From Branchipolynoe longqiensis (lineage: Eukaryota; Annelida; Polychaeta; Phyllodocida; Polynoidae): DNA of 64,000 nt. Shown here one piece after another: positions 1 through 11,500 of the stretch (position 1 is the stretch's first letter; each line of letters opens with the position of its first letter). The position numbers and the translations under genes are program-made. The stretch is from NCBI GenBank assembly GCA_030323885.1, contig CM059192.1:67406785-67470784 (forward strand). The letters run 5' to 3'. The notes beneath the pieces are model-generated. The model searched no databases. It was not told where the DNA came from and saw nothing but the letters and a program-made list of their open reading frames with translations.

Positions 1-369
1 AGCTACCAGTACCAGTCCTACATGTTTTTTTTGGTAATAACCCAGGTTAATGAAATGGAAATATAACTAAACTATGCAATCATAAAATAATTTAAATCCT
101 ATTTTGCTCCAGTTATATCGGTTATTTAAAAAAATTAAAAGGTTTCCGATTAAACTACAATTTTGTCCACCCCGAGTGTGGAGAAGCGTGTTCGTTTATT
201 CAACCCGAGTCTGTAGGATGTGCGCATGCGCCAAAAAGTGGCTCGGATGACCCGAGTTCATTAATCGAATACGCCCACAACGTTTTAAACAGTTCGAATC
301 TGCCACTTCCGGTCTGTACAGAATAACCATGCACGTGTTCGATTTTGGTGGATTTAGTTTGTATGAACG

Positions 370-640
370 GGATGGTCAAGTAGGTAGAGTGCTCGATTCC
401 AGCCCGGGAGATAGTGGGATCAATCATTGGCCGAGTGAAACCAAAGACTTACAACAAACAAAATTTTACTCTTTGCTATCTTGCTCTTTCGGGCATTGCT
501 AGGATATGGTAAGGACTGGTTTGGTCAGTGTCAGGATAATGTGACTGAGTCGGATATTGGATCATGGTGCCGGTGGTGAGGCTTCATAGTATGACAATGC
601 TATGAATTCCCCGTGAGTGTGCGGTCCCTATATAAAAGAC
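370..640 (+). repeat. SINE A, diverged copy
   Basis: A tRNA-like B-box region (tgctcgattccagcc) is followed by the family body: aaggactgg, then gtcaggataatgtgactgag and the gtgccggtggtgaggc section. The tail is missing. Confidence 0.55.
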
Positions 641-659
641 AAATTCCGGACGCAAGTGA

Positions 660-850
660 CAGTGGTAACGCCGAAAGTTAAGGTCGGGGCCGGTGGTGGC
701 GGCACCAGTCACCTTGTGAGTAAGGAGCAAATACATGAAGAGTGTCCATTGGTTAATAATATAATATAGCAATATAATAGAATAATCCCTTCTGCATCTT
801 TATACTCGCATAATGCTTATACATCACACATATATATACATATGTAGTAC
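660..850. repeat. Terminal-module remnant related to the Ngaro A repeat
   Basis: The segment ctttatactcgcataatgct followed by tatacatcacac and a TATA run resembles the end of the 208-bp A repeat of the element at 52741-58246 (tttatatacgcataatatat). Similar modules are at 17640-17830 and 48800-49095. All end in a TA-rich run. I infer related retroelement termini. Confidence 0.4.
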
Positions 851-1024
851 CGTGGGTTCTAATCCCATGACCTACCAAAACAGAAGACATACGCTCATTT
901 AGCCATCGCATGTGGATGGAGCCGCCTCGGCTCTCAATTAAGCAAACTATTCATTATCTTGGATAACATTTCTATGAATGATATGAATCTCTTTATATGA
1001 TTAATATTATTTTGCGGTTTACTG

Positions 1025-1318
1025 GACGCGGTGGACGAATCGGTACAGCACAAGCTTCAGTTGAGTCACACCAATGACTTTTAAAATTGATACTTGTCAC
1101 TACCTAGCCTGGCGCTCGGCATTAAAAGGACAGGACAAGGACTGGTTTGCACAGTATCAGGATAATGTGACTGTGTGCAATATCAGGTCATGGTGCCGGC
1201 GACCTGGTCTTCCAGTGGAGCAGCATTATAAAGTCGCTATGAATGTGCACTGTCCTAAGTCGGTGCCCATCCTGATATGACCTTAGATGTTGCTAGGATG
1301 TAAAACAATAACTATTTT
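1025..1318 (+). repeat. SINE A copy before the first exon
   Basis: It has the diverged head (ggtggacgaatcggtacagc), the body ggacaaggactgg, gtgccggcgacctgg, and the tail ccttagatgttgctaggatg ending in aaaacaata. Confidence 0.7.
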
Positions 1319-1480
1319 GCGGTTATTATTATTGCTATTATTATTGTTATTAATTTATGTTCGTTATTATCGCTATTATTGCTATTATTATTGCTATTAT
1401 TATTGTTATTAATTTATGTTAGTTATTATCGTTATTATTATTGTTATTATTATCGTTATTATTATCGTTACTATTATTCC
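1319..1480. repeat. TTATTATCG-type microsatellite
   Basis: Trinucleotide-like TTA/TTG/TCG repeats run up to the acceptor of the first exon at 1488 and stand in place of an ordinary polypyrimidine tract. Confidence 0.85.
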
Positions 1481-1487
1481 CTCCAAG

Positions 1488-1688
1488 GTGAGTGCCCCCT
1501 GGGCAGTGAGTGGGACCAGTTCTCGCGTTCCTGCCGGCCATGCCCACGTGGTTGGTTCCGAGAATCTCGCCAGACGACGACGTGCAAGAGTTGCCCTCCA
1601 GGTCTCACTACACTCACTTCCGGTTCCATGTCGTCCTTCCTGTGCGCAATGCCACGGCTGGTACCCGACAGAATCGCCATAGGGTCCG
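1488..1688 (+). CDS. Gene 1 exon: ephrin-receptor-like Cys-rich module 1
   Basis: This exon encodes a six-cysteine module with spacing C-x12-C-x2-C-x13-C-x2-C-x16-C. It begins ECPLGSEWDQF and contains CRPCPRGWF and CKSCPPGL. That is the ephrin-receptor-like (GCC2/GCC3) pattern, an extracellular disulfide fold. The acceptor is ccctccaag and the donor is gtgag; the exon begins with two bases of a split codon and ends with one. The upstream tract is an unusual (TTATTATCG)-type repeat instead of a clean polypyrimidine run. Confidence 0.8.
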
Positions 1689-2204
1689 GTGAGTTTATTA
1701 GATACTATATTTCCATTCAGAAAATAAACTCTGCTGTCTATTTCTAATTATATTTATAAATGATAATATATATTTCACATAATTTAGATGCAGGTAAAGA
1801 ATGGTTCGATTCCCCGTGCCCCCAGCTCTGCCAATTTGGATTTCCACCGCTGTGTATAACTTACAGTGTCATCAAAGGCCGGTTGCTCTCATACCATGTC
1901 TATGTGGTGTGGGAGGTTAAGAATTCCATTGGGTCGGTAAAAGTGTAGGCTCGGGCTTTCTATTGACCAGCAGTGGAATGAGGAAGACCAGTCATCTATG
2001 ACTGAAATTTCCCCTTCTTAAACAACTAATGGACCCAAAAAAATGCAAATGGGAAATAATGCAAAAATAAACAACCAGGATTGCGACCACTCAATGCCCT
2101 TAATTTTACTCATGTGACACAATCAGCCTTTCATCCTAATATCACCTTAGATGTTTCCGGATGTAAAACCCCAACAACAAGCAAACAATCACAATCCTAC
2201 GTAT

Positions 2205-2238
<34 letters not shown>

Positions 2239-5200
2239 GAAGTGGGCGAGACTACTCGCCTTGGGGCATTCACGGGCGTGCGCCGATTAACCCGTATTTG
2301 GAAATACGGGCTACTCGCCATGGCAGACCGCGAATGCCAAACATTCACGGGGCACCGGGTTTCCGTCCATAAAGCGTTGCTAGGAGACGCAAATTGCGAC
2401 TCGCCTGGCAACGATAGAAGGTCGGGCGTTCGGACCCAGACCAATCAGACGTATTTAATGACGCTCTGATGTTTTAGCCGAGTTTTTAGGCCTATTTTAT
2501 CGAAATTCTAAACTTGTTTGAAATTAAACATTAGGGGAAGGGTTCGTATGATATTTCTGCGACTTATGCTGCAAACAATGTTAGTTTTGGTTAAGAATAA
2601 AACGCCGTGAGCTCTTGGAAAAGTGAATTGGAACGTTCCTTGCATTCTTTACTATCCTCCAGATTTCTATGGAGTAAACCGCTATGGTCAAACTTAACAT
2701 TGGATTGCTTTATATATAATTAAGGGCCTTAAGCCTAACTAGGCCTTATGCAGCGACTTAGCCCATCTGCGGGGAGATTATAACAGACATATGAACAGAA
2801 TTAACGTATAGATCTTTTGGCTAAAATAAGACAGTAACTTAGACTGATGATCAGTGACAGTGGCAGTGACACTAGCGCATCTGCTTAGTTCTGGATCAAT
2901 TTAAACATATTAAATACACAATAAGGCGAGTAGACCAGCCAGTTAGTTGAAATAACCAAGTAATTGCTTTAGGCCAATAAACGCGGGAGGGGGCAAACCT
3001 CCGTATTTAGACGATACTCTGGCTGGCCGACTTTAGCTCAGGAAGGACACTGACGGACACGGACTACCTGCAGACGGGACGAGAGGCAGCGGTGGCCCGC
3101 TGCTGGCTCAGGAAAATTCACATGGAAATAATTATATAAATTAACACGTAGGGTCGCCTTAAGCGGCGGTGGATTAGCCCGACGGTTAAATATATATATA
3201 TGTATAGACGCCCCAATTCACGTCACAGCGCCCTCTGTTGTACAGGTTGACAATCACTATAATCCGGCATCATTGGGACCTGTAGGGTAGCGGATAAGTG
3301 ACTTTTCCAGATAACTGATTGTTACATTAGAATGCACTCAACCCAACAGCGAACCACTTCATCATACCTTTTAAAAACCCTTTAAGTCAGTACATGTTGA
3401 ACAAGTTCAGCTTGTTCCTTTACTAAATCCCCAGACAGCTCAACACCTTCACTTTGGCCTAAATTAAAACACTTCATCGGAACCTTATCTATTTTAAATT
3501 TAAAATTTTATATTTTAAATTTAGAATTGCAATTTTAAATTCATAAATTTAGATTTTAAAATTATAAATTTTAATTTTTTAATTTTTTAATTTAAATTTT
3601 AAAATTTAAATTTTAAAATTTAAAATTTAAAATTACTCTAGAAGAAAGTAGTGCCAGGTAACTGATTTGAGCCAGATAACTGATTGAAGTGGATAACTGA
3701 TTGAAGCGGATAACTGATTGAAGCGGATAACTGATTAAAGCGAATAACTGATTGAAGCGGATAACTGATTGCTGGATAAGCAGGCCAAATGGTCAACCAG
3801 AAGAGGATATGTAAGTCAATCTGTAAGTTAATCTGGAAGTTAATCTGGAAGTTAATACAGGTTGACCATTGAATTACGTATTAGTTTTGAGGTGTCCCAC
3901 AATGCAACTGCTGCTTCCTGCAGACGGGTGCGACGCTGGGTACAGAGACGCTGCCAACAGGACCTACTGCGTCCCGTGTGCGCGCGCATCCTACAAGACG
4001 TCCGTGGGCTTCGGAGTGTGCACCCCGTGCCCGACCGGATTCGACGGCTTCCCATTACAGACGCCGCACCGTGGCGCCACTGCCATCACGCACTGCCTCC
4101 CGGTAGGAGCCTCAGTTTGCCTAGATAAAGGATTTACCCGGTACTCGCAGTACACGGGTGAATACCAACCCTATATAAATACGGTCGAAAATGCGGGGAA
4201 ATGAAATGAGAGCCTAATTTCACAATCTAAGAAGCAACAATTATTCTTTACATATATCTTATTATTTCCCCGTTACCTTTGGGTTGAAAAATATAATAAA
4301 ATATCTAGTTTAATAAGATTTATAAGTGAAATCGACGGCGTTCTAGCACCGCCATCTTATCTTTTTGCATTCTCGCCCATTTCACCAACTCTGTGCCTAT
4401 ATGGGTAGCCATTTGATACTTGAGCCACAGTTTCTAGTTCCTGTTCCATACTAAAGCTATTTTCGCCCGTATTTACAGTACATTTTCGTTCACCCGCATA
4501 CTACAAGTACCGGGTCAATCTTGTATTTACAGTTTGCCAAGCGTGTCTTGATGTAATTCACGAAGGGGCCGCTCAAATATTACGTAATACCATTTTTGTT
4601 CGAATTAGGACTCCCGCCACCCGCACCAACACCTTGTAAGGCCCAATAAGGCCAAATAAATTTTTAAATTGGTGATCGTCGCCGCCCGTTTCTGAAAAAT
4701 CGCCCGCCCCTGAATTTGTTATAATTTTTTTTTAACTGTTAAAAATGTGTCGGATTAGCAGCAATTCAATTTTTTGTATCAATTGTTATGTCATTGGTTT
4801 GACTTGACCAGGGTTTGAACCCAGGAGTTCGAATCCCATGACTTACCAGAAGGGGAGGCAGACGCTCAACTCATTCGGCCATCGAATCTGGTTACATATT
4901 ACGTCTACGTCAAAAATTAAAAATTATAATTATAACTGCCCGCCCGACCCGGATTTTTATTTCAAAAGGACGATCAATTTCTTTTTTTATTTGTCCTAAA
5001 GCTAGACAATACACGCCACATAACGCTTTGACCTACACACTTCGACCCCCAACCCCCAAGTGTCATGTTTGTGAGGAATCGAGCGCAAGGCCTTACTAGG
5101 ATAAGACAGCAACTAATGGAAGAGGATACCTGGGCCGCATTCAGGATCCGTCTCGGAGGCGCCTCGGAGGCGCCCGTGACGTCACGCTAGTCTGAACGAC

Positions 5201-5550
5201 AAAGGCAGTTTCTTGTCTCGAACATGGCCGCCCCCATAGGTGGTGGCCATTTGCAATCGAAATGCTGCGTTCTGATTGGATGAAACCACTGCATGCGGCG
5301 GCCATTTTCGAGGCGCTTTTTGTCTCCTGCCTGAAAAGGGAGGCGTCGCCGAGACATCGCCGAGACGGACCCTGAATGCAAATAGACCAAAAAGCATCGC
5401 CGAGATGTCGCCGAGGCGCCTCCGAGACGGACCCTGAACGCGGCCCAGGTCATGGTAGTTAGTAATAGTAGACAAGTATTACATTGAAGTGGCACTAGTG
5501 TAACAATTTGATACCTAACTCGATATGACCCGATATGTTGCAGGGAGGGT

Positions 5551-5582
<32 letters not shown>

Positions 5583-8500
5583 CTCGGGTGGTTTATAGAT
5601 TGTTTTCGGTGATGGAATAAAGCAATATTTGAATAAAACGCGCTGGAATAAAATGTTATGAAACATCCTATATTTTAATAATGACAAAAATATTTGTAAT
5701 CTCAACTTGTACGCCGCTGCATAATCTGCCTATATGGAAGCTAAGCCCCTGTGTGTGCTGACACCAAAACCAAAATCAATCAAGTACATCCATATTTGTA
5801 TCTATGCCGCTACTTTTTCACCTTGTATTTTCATGTATGTTAAATTTAAACTAGATTTGGATATTTCTACCACGGATCTTTGACCTTTGACCTTTGACCT
5901 TTGACCCTCGACCATTGACCTTTGACCTCGATAGGCTGGTCGCGTCTCGAGAGTGGCTCCGCCTGGCGGTCCCCAGGCAGGAGGGACGCTTCTCCGGGTG
6001 GAAGTCGACGCGCCCATTGACTTCCGGGTCACCGAGGTCAACGTGGGGTCACTGCCCTGCAAGCTAACTGGCAACTAGTGAGCATTAAATTTGATTCCCT
6101 GCGAATTCTGGCCGAGTGAAACCAGACGAGTGTTACAATGTGTGTTGTCTATGACCGTAAATGTTCTGGCGCAAAGTGAGACCTAGCATTGAACATGTTG
6201 GAAAGAATTATCCAGTTTAGCCCAAAGCATCTGCATTTCTGTTACACCTAGCATGAACATGTTGGAAAGAATTATCCAGGTTAGTCTGAAGTGTCTGCAT
6301 TTTTGTTACACCTAGCATGAACATGTTGGAAAGAATTATACAGTTTAGTTTGAAGTGTCTGCATTTCTGTTACACCTAGCGTGAACATATTGGAAAGAAT
6401 TATCCAGTTTAGTCCGAAGTGTCTGCATTTCTGTTACACCTAGCATTAACATGTTGGAAAGAATTATCCAGGACACGCATTTTGTTACACTAGCATAATG
6501 TGGAAGAATTATCCAGTTTGCCAAGCATCTGCATTTTGTCCCTAGCCTGAATGTTAGAAAAATTTCAGTTAGTCTGACGTGTCTGCATTTCTGTTACACC
6601 TAGCATGAACATGTTGGAAAGAATTATCCAGTTTGTCCGAAGCATCTGCATTTTTGTTACACCTAGCCTGAATGTGTTAGAAAGAATTATACAGTTTAGA
6701 CTGAAGTGTCTGCATTTCTGTTACACCTAGCATGAACATGTTGGAAAGAATTATCCAGTTTGTCCGAAGCATCTGCATTTTTGTTACACCTAGCCTGAAC
6801 ATGTTAGAAAGAATTATCCAGTTTAGACTGAAGTGTCTGCATTTCTGTTACACCTAGCATGAACATGTTGGAAAGAATTATCTAGTTTAGTCTGAAGTGT
6901 CTGCATTTTTGTTACACCTAGCGTGAACATATTGGAAAGAATTATCCAGTTTAGTCCGAAGTGTCTGGATTTTTTATGCACCTAGCGTGAACATATTGGA
7001 AAGAATTATCCAATTTAGTCCGAAGTGTCTGCATTTTTGCTACACCTAGTGTGAACATGTTGGAAAGAATTATCCAGTTTAGTCTGAAGTGTCTGCATTT
7101 TTGTTACACCTAGCGTGAACATGTTGGAAATAATTGTCCAGTTTAGTCTGAAGCGTCTGCATTTCTGCTCACTGAAGATAATTCTTGGTGACCACCGTAT
7201 TAACACCTAAATCACCAGGTCACTAGGACCCCACAGCGATAAGGCCACTCGAGGGAATAGTTAGGCCTTCAAAAAGTTGTTTCCAGTTGCAGGCAAGGAA
7301 AAGAAAAAGTAGATATGGAGAGAAAAAGAGAAGAAGAAAAGTAGGTATGGGGGAGAAAAAGGTTTTTAAAAGTAGGTTAGAGAGGTAGCGATTTTTTTAT
7401 TTCTTCTTTTTTAACCATGAATCCCTTTGACCATGATGTAATTTGACATAGCATGTAATTTGTCAAAGGACTTTCATTGAAGCAAAGAAAATGATGGGAG
7501 GCAACTTCAAACAAACCAACTTCCATAACATACACAGATATATATCAACATATGTAGGTGTCTTCGTGAAATGAAGTGAAGCGAAATGTATATAACACAG
7601 AAAATAGAGTTGTATTTTTTTGTAATTAAAAAGGAAATTTGTGGAAAAACACAACTAAAGGTTTTCAGGCTAAAATCATGCAATATTATTATGATGGTCC
7701 ACGGTCTTCCACACTGCCACGCACTCACGGAAGAATGCCAAGATTTAGTAACAGTACGCTTCAAACTGGTTTATTACAAAACCTATCCGCTCTCCACGGC
7801 GTCAACAGTCAACTGACCCGCCCCCTAACTCACCAGGTCCCATGTCACCTCTATAGGTGGGTGGGGGGTGTTCTAGCCACACACAGTAGAGGGCAGCCCA
7901 GTCGGGGCTAGCATGCCGCCACCTAGCGCAGTTCGGTGGTGGCATGCGGTGTCTGCTGCCACCGCGTGGTAGTGGAGCTCATGTACAGACTACTTACTAC
8001 ATTATTATGGCCATAATATTCCGAATCCAGGCGAAATAAATTAGAGGGAGTCGAAATATTATTATTATTATTATAACATGAATGGGGCGTCATAATATTA
8101 CGACTGGAGAGTTAGAATATTCTAACTTCCCAGTCATGTTATCATGATATCACAATATTATCTGACGCTGGCTCCCGTTGTGGGCACTGCGATACCGGAC
8201 GCGGTAGCCGAATTGGTAGAGCGCAGGCCTCTGGTGCGGGAGATCGGGAGTTCAATTCCCGGTCGACTCAAACCAATGACCAACAAAACTGATAGTGATA
8301 CTTGTTGCTTCCTAGCCGGGTGCTCGGCATTATTAGAATAGGGCAAGGACTGGTTAGCTCAGTGTCAGGATAATGTGACTGAGTGGGATAGTGGGTCATG
8401 GTGCTGACAACCTGGTCTCCCAGTGGGGCAGCACTATATAATCATCATGAGTGCATGCTGTCACATTAAAGTCAGTACCCATCCTGATATGACCTTAGAT

Positions 8501-11500
8501 GTTGCCAGGACGTAAAACTCCAACAACCAACCAATAAGTCGGTACCCGTCCTGATATGACCTTAGATGTTGCCAGGACGTAAAACTCCAACAACTAATCG
8601 CACAACCAACTCCCCCGCTGTGGGGACTACTTTCAGCTTGGTGAGCGGCGTGGTGCAGTGCCTGACGCCGGCGGTGCGCCGTCTCCCCCGGCCCAGTCCC
8701 GTATTCCTCCGCGCTGCCGGCGGCCTCCTCCTCACCTCCTCCAGCACCTTCACGTACGGCCTTGACCCCTCCATCGACAGCCTCAGCAGGGTCTCCTCCA
8801 TCGTCAGGTGAGCAGGGGCATGCTTACTGCTGGTTTCTTGCTCCTTTAAAGTTGAATAATCTGATTAAAACATTGTGGGGTGGGTTTTTTTTTGGGGGGG
8901 GGTTAACTTGTCACTTACCCAGATTTGATCCTACATATTTAAATTTTAACCTGGATAGTGCAATGAAAGCATCAAATTTTTAAAATCAAAGTACTTGCCT
9001 AGATTTGATAATACATAGTGTGAGGCCATCCACCGTTAGTTCGTTCGTTGGATACTGCCACGCCATCTATCGGTTTTCAGCTACGCAACACTACTGTGCT
9101 GCCACCTTTTTTTAAAAATTCTTTTTATTTTTTTATTGAGGCTGTATTTATACTGTCCATAGCATGTAAGCCCAGGTACCCAGGCTTGTTTTCAATGCTG
9201 GCCAGCTGTAGTGTTGGTGTTGTCTTACCAAACAGTAGCTGCTGATAAGTTATTTGATTGTCTGCATTTCAGTAGCAGATAGATAGTCTGTTGGTACGTT
9301 TAGTAGCCTATGTTAGTTTTTTTGGGCCCTCTTGGCATTGTATTTTTGTTCTATTCTTATTACTATGTTAGTTGTTTTCTTAAGGTCTATGTTAGTGTTT
9401 TGGGGTTTTCTTGGGAAGAGTTTTCCGCCTTTTTCTACTTAATTCTATAGGTGGTTGAGTTATGTTTGTTTGAATTTGATTTGATTTATATTACTTATCT
9501 AGCATTCTCTGCGGACTCCTCCAGGGCCTTACGTTCACATCCTTGGCGCTGCCTATCAGCTACTCATGTACTTAGCTCCTTCCCTCCACTGCTGTCGACT
9601 CGTAGCGTGTTCGGTCCTCCAAGCGCTGACATCACAGCGCGCACCACCAATGGTCAGTCGCCACTTGCACATGAACCTGCGAGGTCCAGCTGAGCACTGA
9701 CTTTGCCACCACCCGCCGCTCAGTTACTAACCGCCTAGTCCCGCAGTAGGGTTGAGAGTGCCAAGTGATTTCAATTGTCCTTATGATGTGTCTGTTTGAA
9801 TAAAGCAATTTATACCACTTGCCTCTCATCGTGAACTAATACTCACAATTAATACTTGCAGTGGCGGTCTGACAGTCACAGTCACAGGCCAGAATCTGAT
9901 GTCAGTCAATGAACCTGCACTTCTTCTATACAAATCTGACCCAGGCCTAGTAGATGGCTACATTCGGTGGGTAAGTCAATGTTGCTATGCTAAAGATCTG
10001 ATTCAAACCGTATAAAGAGTCCAGTCCTGATATGGCCATAGACGTTGCTATGACGTAAAACCCCAACAAACTATCACTATGAAGAAGCAATGCCAGCAGT
10101 CTAGCACTCCCCCTTCAAATTGCTCGGATGTAAAACCCCAACAAACCACAACTATGAAGAACCAATGGCAGCAGTCTAGCACTCCACCTTCAAATTGCTA
10201 AGATGTAAAACCTCCACAAGTTACAACTATGAAGAACCAATGGCAGCAGTCTAGCACTCCACCTTCAAATTGCTAGGATGTAAAACCCCAACAAACCCCA
10301 ACTATGAAGAACCAATGCCAGCAGTCTAGCACTCCCCCTTCAAATGTCTAGGATGTAAAACCCCAACAAACCACAACTATGAAGAGCCTATGGCAAAAGT
10401 TTAGCACTCCACCTTCAAATTGCTAGGATGTAAAACCTCCACAGGTTACAACTATGAAGAGCCTATGCAGAAGTCTGTATCAGCCCCCCCCCCCCCCCAC
10501 CTCTTCAAACCAAACTGGTCTCTGGCACAGCTCCCAATGTATATGGAAAATTACTTTAGAATTAGCTGCCTATTTTTAATAAAGAAAACCTCTTTATGTA
10601 GCCATTTATTGGTCTACGCCACTCAATCAGCTGAGGAGAACTATTAGAGCAAAGAGACCTTACTGATCACAACTTCAGATCCCGAGTGTTGCTTAGGTCC
10701 TAAATGACTCCGAGATAATAGCTATTTTCACGATGTATATTATTCATTACAGACAAACCAACACAAATACAAATATGGTTGAGCAATTATCTGGCTAGTA
10801 ACCAATCCAACCCGCTTTTCTTGATTTAAAAAACTAATTGTATGGCAGCAAATGACTCCCCTGACTTGACTTGACTTCTGGGGTGTTTGTAACCTTAAGA
10901 CCATTACCGGCTGCAGAACTGCAGCATTATAGAGAGGCACCGATAAATCGGCCCAATCTTTGGTCGAAGAATAATCTTCTGGTGGGACGGTTGTAGAAGC
11001 TGGGGGATGTCTTTACACAATTAAACAACGAGTCGTTGGGGTGGTCCAGAATCACTCTGGTCCGACGGTAGCACAGCACTTGTATCCAGCAGACAGCAGG
11101 AAGGGTTTCCGAGGAAGGGACAGGTAAAGATGGGTGCAGCGGTTCCAGCAACGAGAACAAAGCGAGAGAAATGTAAAGATAAAGGGCCCTAGCCAAGCAA
11201 ACAACTCCCTTGATCAGGGGGAGAAGTAAGCCTGGGAGAGAAAAAAAGGGTAGAACATAGGAAAGAAAAATGAGGAGAGTTGAGTTAAAGGACCCTGTCT
11301 ATTTGCTCTATGGTGACCAGCCAATGAGCCAAAGATACGGACAGAGTAAGAGTAGAAAGATGCTGGCAGGCTCCCCCCCTCCTGGAACTCTTTTCAGACA
11401 ATATCAAGGAGGAGCATAGCCAGTGGAGAGGAGATAGAGAGAAGTGTGGATGAAGTGCGGTCCGGATAGCAAGTGTGACTCCCTTGTTGTGGAGCCCTGT

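Noticed and set aside
5187..5705. 172-residue - strand open frame
   Set aside because: It crosses a foldback element and a poly-G tract (poly-Pro). No family resemblance.
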